A DNA stretch of 15,663 nt. Origin: Pontimonas sp. Lineage in GTDB: Bacteria > Actinomycetota > Actinomycetes > Actinomycetales > Microbacteriaceae. How positions within the stretch are numbered: the first letter of the stretch is position 1; every line of letters begins with the position of its first letter. The DNA is taken from positions 1 through 15,663 of the forward strand of contig JAIOWV010000021.1 of assembly GCA_021741945.1 (NCBI GenBank). The letters run 5' to 3'. Below, piece by piece: positions 1 to 6,131 of the stretch. A program made the position numbers and the translations under genes. The notes below the pieces were generated by a model. That model did not search any database, had not been told where the DNA came from, and worked only from the letters and a program-made list of their open reading frames with translations.

Positions 1-561
1 GGCAATCGAATTTGGGCCTGGCTTGTGGGACTTTTCCCGAAGAGCGCGAGACCTGCCGTCTATGGCTCCGGCCAGGCCGGATGGGGCACCTTGCTGAGCT
101 TTGTCCGAGTCCAGGTGCTGGTGGCGCTTATTTCCGCCGTGGGCATTGGTGCAGGAGCCTTCTTCCTTGGCCTTCCACTCGTTCTTCCCATAGCTGTGGC
201 GGTTTTTCTAGGCAGCTTCGTGCCCTTCATCGGTGGAACCGTAACCGGCGCCTTCGCGGTCTTGGTTGCCTTAGTTTTTGAAGGTCCTGCGGTGGCTCTC
301 ATCATGCTCATCATCGTGCTCGTCATCCAGCAAATTGAGGGCCAGATTGTCCAGCCCCTGATTATGGGAGCAGCGGTCAAGATTCATCCCTTAGGGGTCG
401 TCGTTGTGGTGGCGGCCGGAGGGTACATTGCGGGTATTCCCGGGGTGTTGTTTGCTGTACCGCTCACGGCTTTTGCCAACGTCGTGATCCGTTACATCGC
501 CTCTGGCGCCTGGCGCACTGATCCTGTTGCCAAGAGCGTCCCGAAGGTGGTGCCGCAGTGA
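1..561 (+). CDS. AI-2E transporter (PerM/YdiK) family permease, 5'-truncated
   Basis: The reading frame is open from the first base and ends at TGA 559-561, so only about the last 186 residues are present. They are strongly hydrophobic, with at least four or five membrane segments. They contain the typical C-terminal block of the family: a PFIGG-like turn at about bases 223-237, then a hydrophobic helix leading to QQIEGQIVQPLIMG (about 328-369) and ending with HPLGVVVVVAAGG and GIPGVLFAVPL. Members are inner-membrane permeases of mostly unknown substrate; despite the family name, a role in autoinducer-2 export should not be assumed. The stop overlaps the ilvA GTG start by 4 nt (GTGA), so the two genes are probably transcribed together and translationally coupled. 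The family call is secure; the substrate is unknown. Confidence 0.88.
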   Translation, partial: GNRIWAWLVGLFPKSARPAVYGSGQAGWGTLLSFVRVQVLVALISAVGIGAGAFFLGLPLVLPIAVAVFLGSFVPFIGGTVTGAFAVLVALVFEGPAVALIMLIIVLVIQQIEGQIVQPLIMGAAVKIHPLGVVVVVAAGGYIAGIPGVLFAVPLTAFANVVIRYIASGAWRTDPVAKSVPKVVPQ

Positions 562-1811
562 ACCCCTCGAAAGCGAAGACCCATGCGGTTGTGGGCCCCA
601 CCCTGGATGATTTTTACAGCGCTCAAGCGACCCTTGCGGGCGTTGCGCAAGAAACCCCGGTTGAGCTCTCGCGTTACTTGAGCGAGGTTCTGGGCCAACG
701 TGTCTCGATGAAGTGCGAAAACCTTCAGCGCACCGGCTCCTACAAGATCCGTGGCGCTTATAACCGCATGTCCAAACTCACTCCAGAAGAGCGCGCTAAA
801 GGCGTTGTTGCAGCCAGTGCTGGCAACCACGCCCAGGGCGTGGCCTTTGCTGCCCGGGAACTGGGCATCAAAGCCACCATCTTCACTCCGGTCGGGGTTG
901 CGTTGCCAAAACTGCAAGCGACGAGGGCGTATGGTGCCGAAGTTGTTCTTTCTGGCCACAACATCATTGAGCCACTCAAGAAAGCCCAAGAATTTGCGGA
1001 ATCCACGGGAGCTATTCGTATTCCACCGTTTGATCACCCCGATGTGATCGCTGGGCAGGGAACAGTGGGTCTCGAAATCTTGGCCCAGGTCCCCGATGTC
1101 GCCACGGTGATTGTGCCGATTGGTGGCGGTGGCCTGATGGCTGGTGTTTCGAGCGCCATCAAACAAAAAGCCGCCGAAGAGGGAAAAGAAATCCGAGTGA
1201 TTGGTGTTCAGGCAGAAAATGCTGCTGCCTACCCACCATCACTGAAAGCTGGTCACCCCGTTGAGGTGACCGTCGGTTCCACGATTTGTGATGGTATCGC
1301 TGTTCAAAAGCCTGGCACCCTGAACTTCGACATCATCGAAGAGATGGTTGACGAGGTCGTCACCGTCAGCGATGACGACACCGCGCGCGCGATCTTGGTC
1401 CTGCTCGAGCGCGCAAAGATGGTGGTTGAGCCCGCAGGTGCGGTGGGCGTTGCGGCGATCCTCGCCGGCAAAATCAAGGCCACCGGTCCCACCGTCGTTA
1501 TTTTGAGTGGTGGCAACATCGACCCGATGATCATGGAGCGCGTCATTAGCCGCGGCATGGCGGGCGCTGGTCGTTACATGAAAATGCGCATCCCCCTTCC
1601 TGACCGCCCAGGCCAGCTGGCAGAGACCTCGAAGATTGTGGCGGATCAGAACGCCAACGTCGTTGAGGTTCTTCACACCCGCCACGGCACCGGTTTACAG
1701 ATCAGCCAGGTGGAACTCGAGCTTCACATCGAAACGAGGGGTCCTGAGCACGCTGAACAGGTGCTTCAAGCGCTTCGCGACCATGGGTATGAACCCCGCG
1801 TGGACTTCTAG
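558..1811 (+). CDS. ilvA: Threonine ammonia-lyase (threonine deaminase), single-ACT type
   Basis: This cytosolic PLP enzyme turns L-threonine into 2-oxobutanoate and ammonia, the first step of isoleucine synthesis. The PLP lysine is K63 in GSYKIRGAYN; SAGNHAQG (87-94) and the glycine loop GGGGLMAG (189-196) bind substrate and cofactor phosphate, and SGGNID lies at 317-322. Residues about 342-417 form one C-terminal ACT domain (DRPGQLAETSKIVADQNANV), so this is the roughly 400-residue single-ACT form rather than the longer two-ACT E. coli IlvA. The ACT domain suggests allosteric control, probably by isoleucine or valine, which I infer. The GTG start overlaps the preceding permease stop. No good independent ribosome-binding site is needed if the genes are coupled. 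The TAG stop shares bases with the greA stop on the other strand. Confidence 0.95.
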   Translation: MNPSKAKTHAVVGPTLDDFYSAQATLAGVAQETPVELSRYLSEVLGQRVSMKCENLQRTGSYKIRGAYNRMSKLTPEERAKGVVAASAGNHAQGVAFAARELGIKATIFTPVGVALPKLQATRAYGAEVVLSGHNIIEPLKKAQEFAESTGAIRIPPFDHPDVIAGQGTVGLEILAQVPDVATVIVPIGGGGLMAGVSSAIKQKAAEEGKEIRVIGVQAENAAAYPPSLKAGHPVEVTVGSTICDGIAVQKPGTLNFDIIEEMVDEVVTVSDDDTARAILVLLERAKMVVEPAGAVGVAAILAGKIKATGPTVVILSGGNIDPMIMERVISRGMAGAGRYMKMRIPLPDRPGQLAETSKIVADQNANVVEVLHTRHGTGLQISQVELELHIETRGPEHAEQVLQALRDHGYEPRVDF

Positions 1812-2302
1812 GGGATAAAGGTTTCGACGTCGAGAATCTCGACGGCGATTTCAGCCCCGTTTGGCGCGGTGTAGGTTGAGCTTTCGCCAATCTTGAGACC
1901 CATGATTGCTTGACCCAGAGGGCTCTGTTCGGAATAGACGTCCAAGTCAGTGTCACCGGCTAGTTCTCTGGAGCCGAGCAGGAACTTCTCCTGGTCGCCG
2001 TGGATGTGGGCGGTGACCACAGTGCCGGGCTCAACCACTCCGGAGCTAGCAGGGACATCGCCAACGATGGCGTGCTTCAGCATCGCAGTCAGCGTGCGAA
2101 TGCGGTCTTCCATTTTGGCTTGTTCTTCCTTAGCCGCGTGGTAGCCACCGTTTTCCTTGAGGTCGCCTTCTTCGCGGGCTACCTCAATACGCTTAGAAAT
2201 TTCCTGGCGGCCCTTAGTGGTGAGCTGTTCAAGTTCCAGCGCAAGCCGATCGTAGGCTTCCTGGGTCAGCCAGACCGTGTTGTCAGATTCAACGCCAGCC
2301 AT
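1808..2302 (-). CDS. greA: Transcription elongation factor GreA
   Basis: A 164-residue GreA of normal length. It binds the RNA polymerase secondary channel and stimulates cleavage of backtracked transcripts. The N-terminal coiled coil (about 10-80) carries the acidic tip at REEGDLKENGGYHAAKEEQ, with D47 and E50 as the catalytic acidic residues. The C-terminal FKBP-like domain (about 85-164) includes SPLGQAIMGLKIGE. The ATG at 2300-2302 is chosen because AAGGAG (2309-2314) lies 6 nt upstream; a longer frame to 2380 would run through the hairpin described below and adds no family-like sequence. It lies downstream of DUF4307 on the same strand, an order I recall from other actinobacteria. Its TAG stop is embedded in CTAG shared with the convergent ilvA stop. 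Confidence 0.96.
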   Translation of the reverse strand: MAGVESDNTVWLTQEAYDRLALELEQLTTKGRQEISKRIEVAREEGDLKENGGYHAAKEEQAKMEDRIRTLTAMLKHAIVGDVPASSGVVEPGTVVTAHIHGDQEKFLLGSRELAGDTDLDVYSEQSPLGQAIMGLKIGESSTYTAPNGAEIAVEILDVETFIP

Positions 2303-2314
2303 CACACTCTCCTT
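2303..2314 (-). promoter_or_regulatory. greA ribosome-binding site
   Basis: On the minus strand AAGGAG at 2314-2309 lies 6 nt before the greA ATG. It fixes the start at 2302 and lies only about 9 nt after the base of the terminator-like hairpin at 2324-2352. Ribosome loading and hairpin formation are therefore close enough to affect each other. Confidence 0.8.
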
Positions 2315-2323
2315 GTAATAAGA

Positions 2324-2352
2324 CAAACCGGCCACCCTTGAGGGCCGGTTTG
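2324..2352 (-). terminator. Terminator or attenuator between DUF4307 and greA
   Basis: A perfect 10-bp inverted repeat, CAAACCGGCC (2324-2333) and GGCCGGTTTG (2343-2352), encloses a 9-nt loop. Read on the minus strand, the stem ends in GGTTTG and is followed by TCTTATT, an imperfect U-rich tail. This fits an intrinsic terminator for DUF4307. Only 21 nt separate the stem from the greA ATG, which leaves no room for a full greA promoter downstream. The hairpin is therefore probably in the greA leader. Confidence 0.7.
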
Positions 2353-2362
2353 CGTTCCCTGA

Positions 2363-2375
2363 GGTTACGGTAACC
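2363..2375. repeat. Short palindrome at the DUF4307 stop
   Basis: GGTTAC-G-GTAACC is a perfect 6+6 bp inverted repeat with a 1-nt centre, covering the TAA stop of DUF4307 (2365-2367). It lies directly upstream, in the minus-strand sense, of the greA-leader hairpin. It may be a protein site or a coincidence of codon use; nothing else supports a role. Confidence 0.3.
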
Positions 2376-2769
2376 AGCACTCATAGAGCAAGCCGGTTAC
2401 GGCTGGCTCACTGGTGCGAAGAGTCTCTTGGAATGTTCTGGTCCAGGTCTCAGAAGGTGCCAGGCTGATGATTTTCCAGCCCACAATCCCGTAGGAACCA
2501 TTCAGGGCTTGGACAGCGCAGTTGACCTCGGTCCCAGGGGGCGTGGTCACCTCAAAGTTCACCTGCACTTCGGCGTCACTCACGAGCACATAGCCAAGCT
2601 CTCTGGTCTGCAATTGCGAGGGAGCCTCTAACACCCCGCCCCACCAGAGCCATGCTCCAAGAACTAGAGCGAAAGATATGCCAGCAATGGTGCCGATGAC
2701 TTTTGTCCTGGTGGCAGCCTCGCGCGTTTGGCCATAGCGCGTTGCCATCAGGTCAGTGTTCTCAGCCAT
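2365..2769 (-). CDS. DUF4307 single-pass membrane protein
   Basis: About 134 residues: a short N-terminal tail ending in the RYGQTR motif typical of this actinobacterial family, one membrane helix (about residues 23-43, rich in G/A/L/W), then an extracytoplasmic beta-rich domain with two cysteines (in EVNCAVQAL and the C-terminal YECWLP) that could form a disulfide. Function is unknown. The family is known to me mainly from its conserved place next to greA and mca. ATG 2767-2769 is preceded by GGGAG, but the spacing is only 2 nt. GTG 2776-2778 is an alternative start in the same frame (adds three residues), and a third ATG at 2748 is possible. Confidence is high for the gene and modest for the exact start. 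Confidence 0.85.
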   Translation of the reverse strand: MAENTDLMATRYGQTREAATRTKVIGTIAGISFALVLGAWLWWGGVLEAPSQLQTRELGYVLVSDAEVQVNFEVTTPPGTEVNCAVQALNGSYGIVGWKIISLAPSETWTRTFQETLRTSEPAVTGLLYECWLP

Positions 2770-2826
2770 TGCTCCCACTCATCTCGGTAGTCTGTGATGA
2801 GCGTAACGGGCTTGGCCGACTAGGAG

Positions 2827-2879
2827 CTTGGAGGAAACCCCATGATGACGTCTCTGCTCTTTGTCTTGGAGGAAACCCC
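2827..2879 (+). repeat. 15-bp direct repeat carrying a Shine-Dalgarno sequence
   Basis: CTTGGAGGAAACCCC occurs perfectly at 2827-2841 and again at 2865-2879, 38 bp apart. The first copy is the ribosome-binding site of the small membrane protein (GGAGG 2830-2834, ATG 2842). The second copy lies inside the reading frame and is followed by GCTGATT rather than a standard start codon. Confidence 0.85.
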
Positions 2880-3075
2880 GCTGATTCCAGCCATTGAGGT
2901 CGACCCCAATTCGGTAACACCTGGGGTCGTGGGTTTTCTGGCCACCTTGTTTGTGGCCATGGGTGTCGTGGTCATCATCGTTGATATGACGAGGCGCGTT
3001 CGCCGGGTGCGCTACCGCGCCGAGATCGTGGAAAAGCTCGAGAGGGAAGCTAACCCACCATCGGCGGGTTCATAG
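2842..3075 (+). CDS. Small single-pass membrane protein (Rv1083-like)
   Basis: A 77-residue protein with a periplasmic-side N-terminus, a VTPGVVGF motif, one membrane helix (about 28-49) and a strongly basic stretch DMTRRVRRVRYRAE just after it, which predicts a cytoplasmic C-terminus. It resembles the small proteins normally found next to mca in actinobacteria, such as Rv1083; the function is unknown. ATG 2842 has GGAGG with 7-nt spacing; ATG 2845 directly follows and could also be used. A second identical Shine-Dalgarno copy lies within codons 8-13, so a shorter product starting near residue 14 is conceivable but lacks a good start codon. Its last 26 bases overlap the convergent hemolysin III gene. 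Confidence 0.75.
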   Translation: MMTSLLFVLEETPLIPAIEVDPNSVTPGVVGFLATLFVAMGVVVIIVDMTRRVRRVRYRAEIVEKLEREANPPSAGS

Positions 3076-3787
3076 CAACCAGCAACACCGCGGTCCAGTG
3101 GCACAGGTAGGCAACGACTGTCAGCACGTGGAAGATTTCGTGGAACCCAAAGTTCTTGGGTGATGGATTTGGCCACTTGAGCGCATAGACCACGGCGCCC
3201 AGTGAATAGGCGAGGCCGCCCACGATAACCAGAATCATCATGGCGAAGTTCGCGGCCAACAAATCTTGGAGATACATGACGGCTGCCCAGCCCAGGCCCA
3301 AGTAGAGGGGCACATAAACCCAGCGGGGTGCACTCAACCAGAAGACCCGAAGCCCAATGCCGATCAGGGCTCCTGCCCATACCGCCGCGAGGAGCAGCAT
3401 CCCTTTGTCGCTAGGCAGCGCCAAGACGGCAATAGGTGTGTAGGTGCCGGCAATCAGGGTGAAAATGTTGGCGTGATCGAGCCGGCGCAGTACCTGCTTC
3501 GTCTTCGGCTTCCAGGAGAAGCGGTGATAGGTGCCAGAGATGCCAAAGAGCAGGACAGCACTGAGAGCAAAGACAGCACTCGACACTGTCGCTGCCACCC
3601 CGGAGGCCAGCACCACCAGCACAATGCCTGCAGCGATGGCTAAGGGCAGAGTGCCCAGGTGAATCCAGCCGCGCCAGGTGGGCTTGTGCTCAACAGCCTC
3701 GTACTCGAGCGACTCTTCCAGCAGTGGGAGGTGAAGTGCGCCGGAATCCGAAGTTTTATCCCGAGAGGTCGATGAATCAGTGGCCAT
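3050..3787 (-). CDS. trhA: Hemolysin III / PAQR family membrane protein (TrhA)
   Basis: A 245-residue seven-helix membrane protein of the hemolysin III branch of the PAQR family, predicted metal-dependent hydrolases; bacterial members are linked to membrane lipid homeostasis. The metal site is complete: SxxxH (S84, H88 in SGTYHRF), D104 in RLDHANIF, and HxxxH (H216, H220 in HEIFH). The motifs GWIHLGTLPLA (40-50) and IAGTYTP (112-118) are typical. The first 36 residues form a polar cytoplasmic tail, longer than in the E. coli protein. The ATG has no well-spaced ribosome-binding site; TAGTGT lies 6 nt upstream and suggests a leaderless mRNA. An in-frame TAG just upstream excludes a longer product. 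Haemolytic activity is not implied. Confidence 0.92.
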   Translation of the reverse strand: MATDSSTSRDKTSDSGALHLPLLEESLEYEAVEHKPTWRGWIHLGTLPLAIAAGIVLVVLASGVAATVSSAVFALSAVLLFGISGTYHRFSWKPKTKQVLRRLDHANIFTLIAGTYTPIAVLALPSDKGMLLLAAVWAGALIGIGLRVFWLSAPRWVYVPLYLGLGWAAVMYLQDLLAANFAMMILVIVGGLAYSLGAVVYALKWPNPSPKNFGFHEIFHVLTVVAYLCHWTAVLLVAMNPPMVG

Positions 3788-3799
3788 GACCTCACACTA
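3788..3799 (-). promoter_or_regulatory. Candidate leaderless -10 element of trhA
   Basis: On the minus strand TAGTGT (3799-3794) matches the actinobacterial -10 pattern TANNNT and is separated from the ATG by 6 nt, placing transcription start at or next to the start codon. No convincing -35 is visible 16-19 bp upstream. Confidence 0.45.
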
Positions 3800-3861
3800 G
3801 AGCTCGCCACAGTCAGAAACCCAATGGTTTGTAGGGAATCACCAAGGGTCCGGGAAAGGAC

Positions 3862-3873
3862 TAGCGTAGACGG
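3862..3873 (+). promoter_or_regulatory. Candidate leaderless -10 element of the cis-prenyltransferase gene
   Basis: TAGCGT (3862-3867) lies 6 nt before GTG 3874. AAGGA at 3856-3860 is 13 nt from the start codon, too far for a normal Shine-Dalgarno, so leaderless initiation is the simpler reading. No clear -35 is visible. It faces the trhA promoter across an 86-bp divergent intergenic region. Confidence 0.45.
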
Positions 3874-4659
3874 GTGAGTTGGATTACCCGGTTGCTCGGC
3901 GAAGGCCTTCTGTATCGCCTCTACCGCCGTCGCATCCTCAAAGAAATCAGCAAGCTCGCGCGGCCTGAACACGTCGCCATGATTTTGGATGGCAATCGTC
4001 GGTGGGCAAAGGCTCGCGCGCTGTCCTCTAGTTCTCAGGGCCACCAAGCCGGTGCCGACAAGATCTATGAGTTCCTCACCTGGTGTGAGGAACAAGATGT
4101 TTCCGTCGTCACCCTCTACCTGCTCTCCACCGACAACTTAACCGGCCGTGACGAGGAAGAACTCTCGGCACTGGTGGGCATCATCGAATCTCTTGCCGAC
4201 CAGCTCTCACGCTTCTCTAACTGGCGAGTGAAGCACGTGGGTCAGACGGACTCTTTGCCCCCGCATCTCCTCGACACACTTACTGGCGCTGCGGAGCGCA
4301 GCGCCAGGAACTCTGGCCTCCACATCAATTTGGCTGTCGGCTATGGGGGGCGCGCTGAGATCACCCAAGCAGTGCGACGGCTGGTCCAGGAACACCAAGA
4401 CATCGGTGGCACGCTCTCTGACCTTTCCGAGAGCATCACCATCCAGGCCATCGCCGAGCGCCTCTATACGCAGGGACAACCCGATCCAGACCTCGTCATT
4501 AGAACTTCCGGCGAGCAACGCCTCAGTGACTTCATGCTGTGGCAGAGCGCCCACAGCGAGTTCTATTTCGTGGAAGCGCTCGGCCCAGACCTTCGTGAAA
4601 TTGACTTCCTCCGAGCGCTACGTGACTTTGGTCGCAGGCAGCGACGCTACGGGCACTAG
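3874..4659 (+). CDS. Short-chain cis-prenyltransferase (Z-isoprenyl diphosphate synthase, UppS family)
   Basis: A 261-residue cis-prenyltransferase that condenses isopentenyl diphosphate with an allylic diphosphate. MILDGNRRWA holds the Mg-binding D39 and the phosphate-binding N41-R42-R43-W44. The C-terminal DPDLVIRTSGEQRLSDFMLWQ holds the basic substrate residues, and the end (FLRALRDF..R.RRYG) is typical. It resembles Rv1086 (Z-farnesyl diphosphate synthase of M. tuberculosis) more than long-chain UppS: it has the N-terminal LYRLY element and L83 in TLYLLSTDNL, where E. coli UppS has alanine (LYAFSSENW). A bulky residue there limits the product to short chains, so C15 is the likely product, serving as primer for a second, long-chain synthase outside the window. 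IspH in the same window supplies the pathway. The start is GTG with no good Shine-Dalgarno. Confidence 0.92.
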   Translation: MSWITRLLGEGLLYRLYRRRILKEISKLARPEHVAMILDGNRRWAKARALSSSSQGHQAGADKIYEFLTWCEEQDVSVVTLYLLSTDNLTGRDEEELSALVGIIESLADQLSRFSNWRVKHVGQTDSLPPHLLDTLTGAAERSARNSGLHINLAVGYGGRAEITQAVRRLVQEHQDIGGTLSDLSESITIQAIAERLYTQGQPDPDLVIRTSGEQRLSDFMLWQSAHSEFYFVEALGPDLREIDFLRALRDFGRRQRRYGH

Positions 4660-4661
4660 TC

Positions 4662-4700
4662 CGCCACCAAAAGTTAACCTGCGAACGTCCTTTTGTGGCG
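4662..4700 (+). terminator. Hairpin after the cis-prenyltransferase gene
   Basis: CGCCACCAAAAG (4662-4673) pairs with CTTTTGTGGCG (4690-4700), giving 11 bp with one bulged C and a 16-nt loop. It begins 3 nt after the stop codon. There is no T-run behind it (TGTCATTGAG), so it may be a U-less terminator, a processing hairpin or a leader element of phoH. Confidence 0.45.
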
Positions 4701-4715
4701 TGTCATTGAGCCCTC

Positions 4716-4832
4716 ATGTTTTTGTGCTCGCGTAAGTTTTTCCCAACGGTTCGAACCCTCAAACGGCTAAGGATCCTCAGTGGAAAAATCCGCAACTCCT
4801 GCAAGCACCAAGTCAACAAGCAAGAACAATAA
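4716..4832 (+). CDS. Speculative 38-aa basic ORF overlapping the phoH start
   Basis: From ATG 4716 a frame of 39 codons runs to TAA 4830-4832, overlapping the first 53 bases of phoH in another frame. It has 10 Lys/Arg plus one His in 38 residues. Mycobacterial phoH2 is preceded by a small overlapping gene, phoAT, reported as its antitoxin, so the position is suggestive. The ribosome-binding site is weak (only GAG in TTGAGCCC), the length is short, and basic composition can arise by chance here. I do not recognise the sequence. It is listed so that it can be tested, not as an established gene. Confidence 0.15.
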   Translation: MFLCSRKFFPTVRTLKRLRILSGKIRNSCKHQVNKQEQ

Positions 4833-6126
4833 AACGGGGGAGCGGACGTTCGTACTCGACACGTCAGTCCTACTGAGCGACCCGAAGGCCATGTTCCGCT
4901 TCGCGGAACATGCGGTCATTTTGCCGGTAGTGGTGATCTCTGAACTCGAGAAGAAGCGCCACGACCCAGAGATTGGGTTCTTCGCCAGGGAGGCTCTGCG
5001 CAACCTCGATGAGTTGCGTGCTGAGCACGAGCGCCTAGATTTTCCGATTGCCGTGGGCAAGGGCGGATCCCTTCGCGTTGAGCTCAACCACTCCAACCAG
5101 ACGGTTTTGCCAAGCGGACTTCAACTGGGCGACAACGACTCCAGGATTCTGGCTGTGGCACTCAACCTTGCCAATGAGGGCATGGCTGTCACGGTGGTCT
5201 CGAAAGACCTCCCCATGCGCGTCAAGGCAGCATCGATTGGTCTGGCCGCTGAGGAGTATCGCGCTGAGCTCGCCCCTGATTCCGGTTACACCGGAATCGC
5301 CGAGGTTGCGATCAGCGCTGAAGAAATGGCGAGCCTCTATGACGATGAGGTCATCTCTTCCAAGGCGGTTGCCGAGATTCCGGTCAACACTTCCCTGGTG
5401 ATTTCTTCCGAGCGCGGCTCAGCTCTCGGCCGGGTGACAAGCCCCGGGAAAATCAGCGTTGTCCGCGGGGATCGCGATCTGTTTGGTTTGAGCGGCCGCT
5501 CCGCTGAACAGAGACTGGCTATTGATGTTCTTCTCGACCCCACCGTTGGCATTGTGTCTCTAGGTGGGCGGGCTGGAACCGGTAAGTCGGCGCTGGCTCT
5601 CTGCGCTGGGCTCGAGGCAGTGCTAGAGCGCCAGGTTCACCGCAAGATCATGGTCTTCCGCCCGCTCTATGCGGTTGGCGGCCAAGACCTTGGTTACCTG
5701 CCAGGTGATGCCGCGGAGAAGATGAACCCGTGGGCTGAGGCCACCTTTGACACTCTTAGCTCAGTGGTCTCCCACAACGTGGTGGAAGAAGTGATGGCGA
5801 GGGGCCTGTTAGAAGTTCTTCCCTTGACTCACATTCGTGGCCGCTCTCTCCACGATGCCTTCGTCATCGTGGACGAGGCGCAGTCGCTGGAGCGCAACGT
5901 GCTTCTGACGATGCTGAGTCGCATCGGTCAGAACTCCCGTGTTGTGCTCACCCACGATGTTGCGCAGCGCGACAACCTGAGGGTGGGACGCCACGACGGT
6001 GTTGCCAGCGTCATCGAAGCTCTGAAGGGCCAGCAGCTCTTTGCTCACCTGACGCTGATGCGCTCAGAACGCAGTGCTATCGCTGCTCTGGTGACAGACC
6101 TGCTGGAGGGCAACCAGGTCGCCTAA
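4780..6126 (+). CDS. phoH2: PhoH family protein with N-terminal PIN domain (PhoH2)
   Basis: A 448-residue two-domain protein. The N-terminal PIN ribonuclease domain (about 22-150) has its acidic residues in place: D27 (FVLDTSVLL), E55 (ISELEKK), D118/D120 (GDNDSRIL) and D143 (SKD). The C-terminal PhoH P-loop ATPase has Walker A GRAGTGKS (263-270), Walker B FVIVDEAQ (361-368), and a THDVAQRD sensor region near 391-398. In mycobacteria such PIN-PhoH proteins unwind and cleave RNA in an ATP-dependent way. GTG 4780 is chosen because AAGGA (4769-4773) lies 6 nt upstream. The first 20 residues are a polar Ser/Thr/Lys tail. It ends 5 bp from the convergent fumC stop. Both active sites look intact. 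Confidence 0.94.
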   Translation: MEKSATPASTKSTSKNNKTGERTFVLDTSVLLSDPKAMFRFAEHAVILPVVVISELEKKRHDPEIGFFAREALRNLDELRAEHERLDFPIAVGKGGSLRVELNHSNQTVLPSGLQLGDNDSRILAVALNLANEGMAVTVVSKDLPMRVKAASIGLAAEEYRAELAPDSGYTGIAEVAISAEEMASLYDDEVISSKAVAEIPVNTSLVISSERGSALGRVTSPGKISVVRGDRDLFGLSGRSAEQRLAIDVLLDPTVGIVSLGGRAGTGKSALALCAGLEAVLERQVHRKIMVFRPLYAVGGQDLGYLPGDAAEKMNPWAEATFDTLSSVVSHNVVEEVMARGLLEVLPLTHIRGRSLHDAFVIVDEAQSLERNVLLTMLSRIGQNSRVVLTHDVAQRDNLRVGRHDGVASVIEALKGQQLFAHLTLMRSERSAIAALVTDLLEGNQVA

Positions 6127-6131
6127 GACCT

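Noticed and set aside
492..1166. 224-residue open frame on the minus strand opposite the permease end and ilvA
   Set aside because: Lies entirely over recognised genes; composition (His, Asn, Arg rich, no domain) is that of an antisense shadow in high-GC DNA.
2303..2380. Longer GreA with 26 extra N-terminal residues
   Set aside because: The extension would be translated through the hairpin and its start has no ribosome-binding site; the inner ATG has AAGGAG at ideal spacing and a family-like N-terminus.
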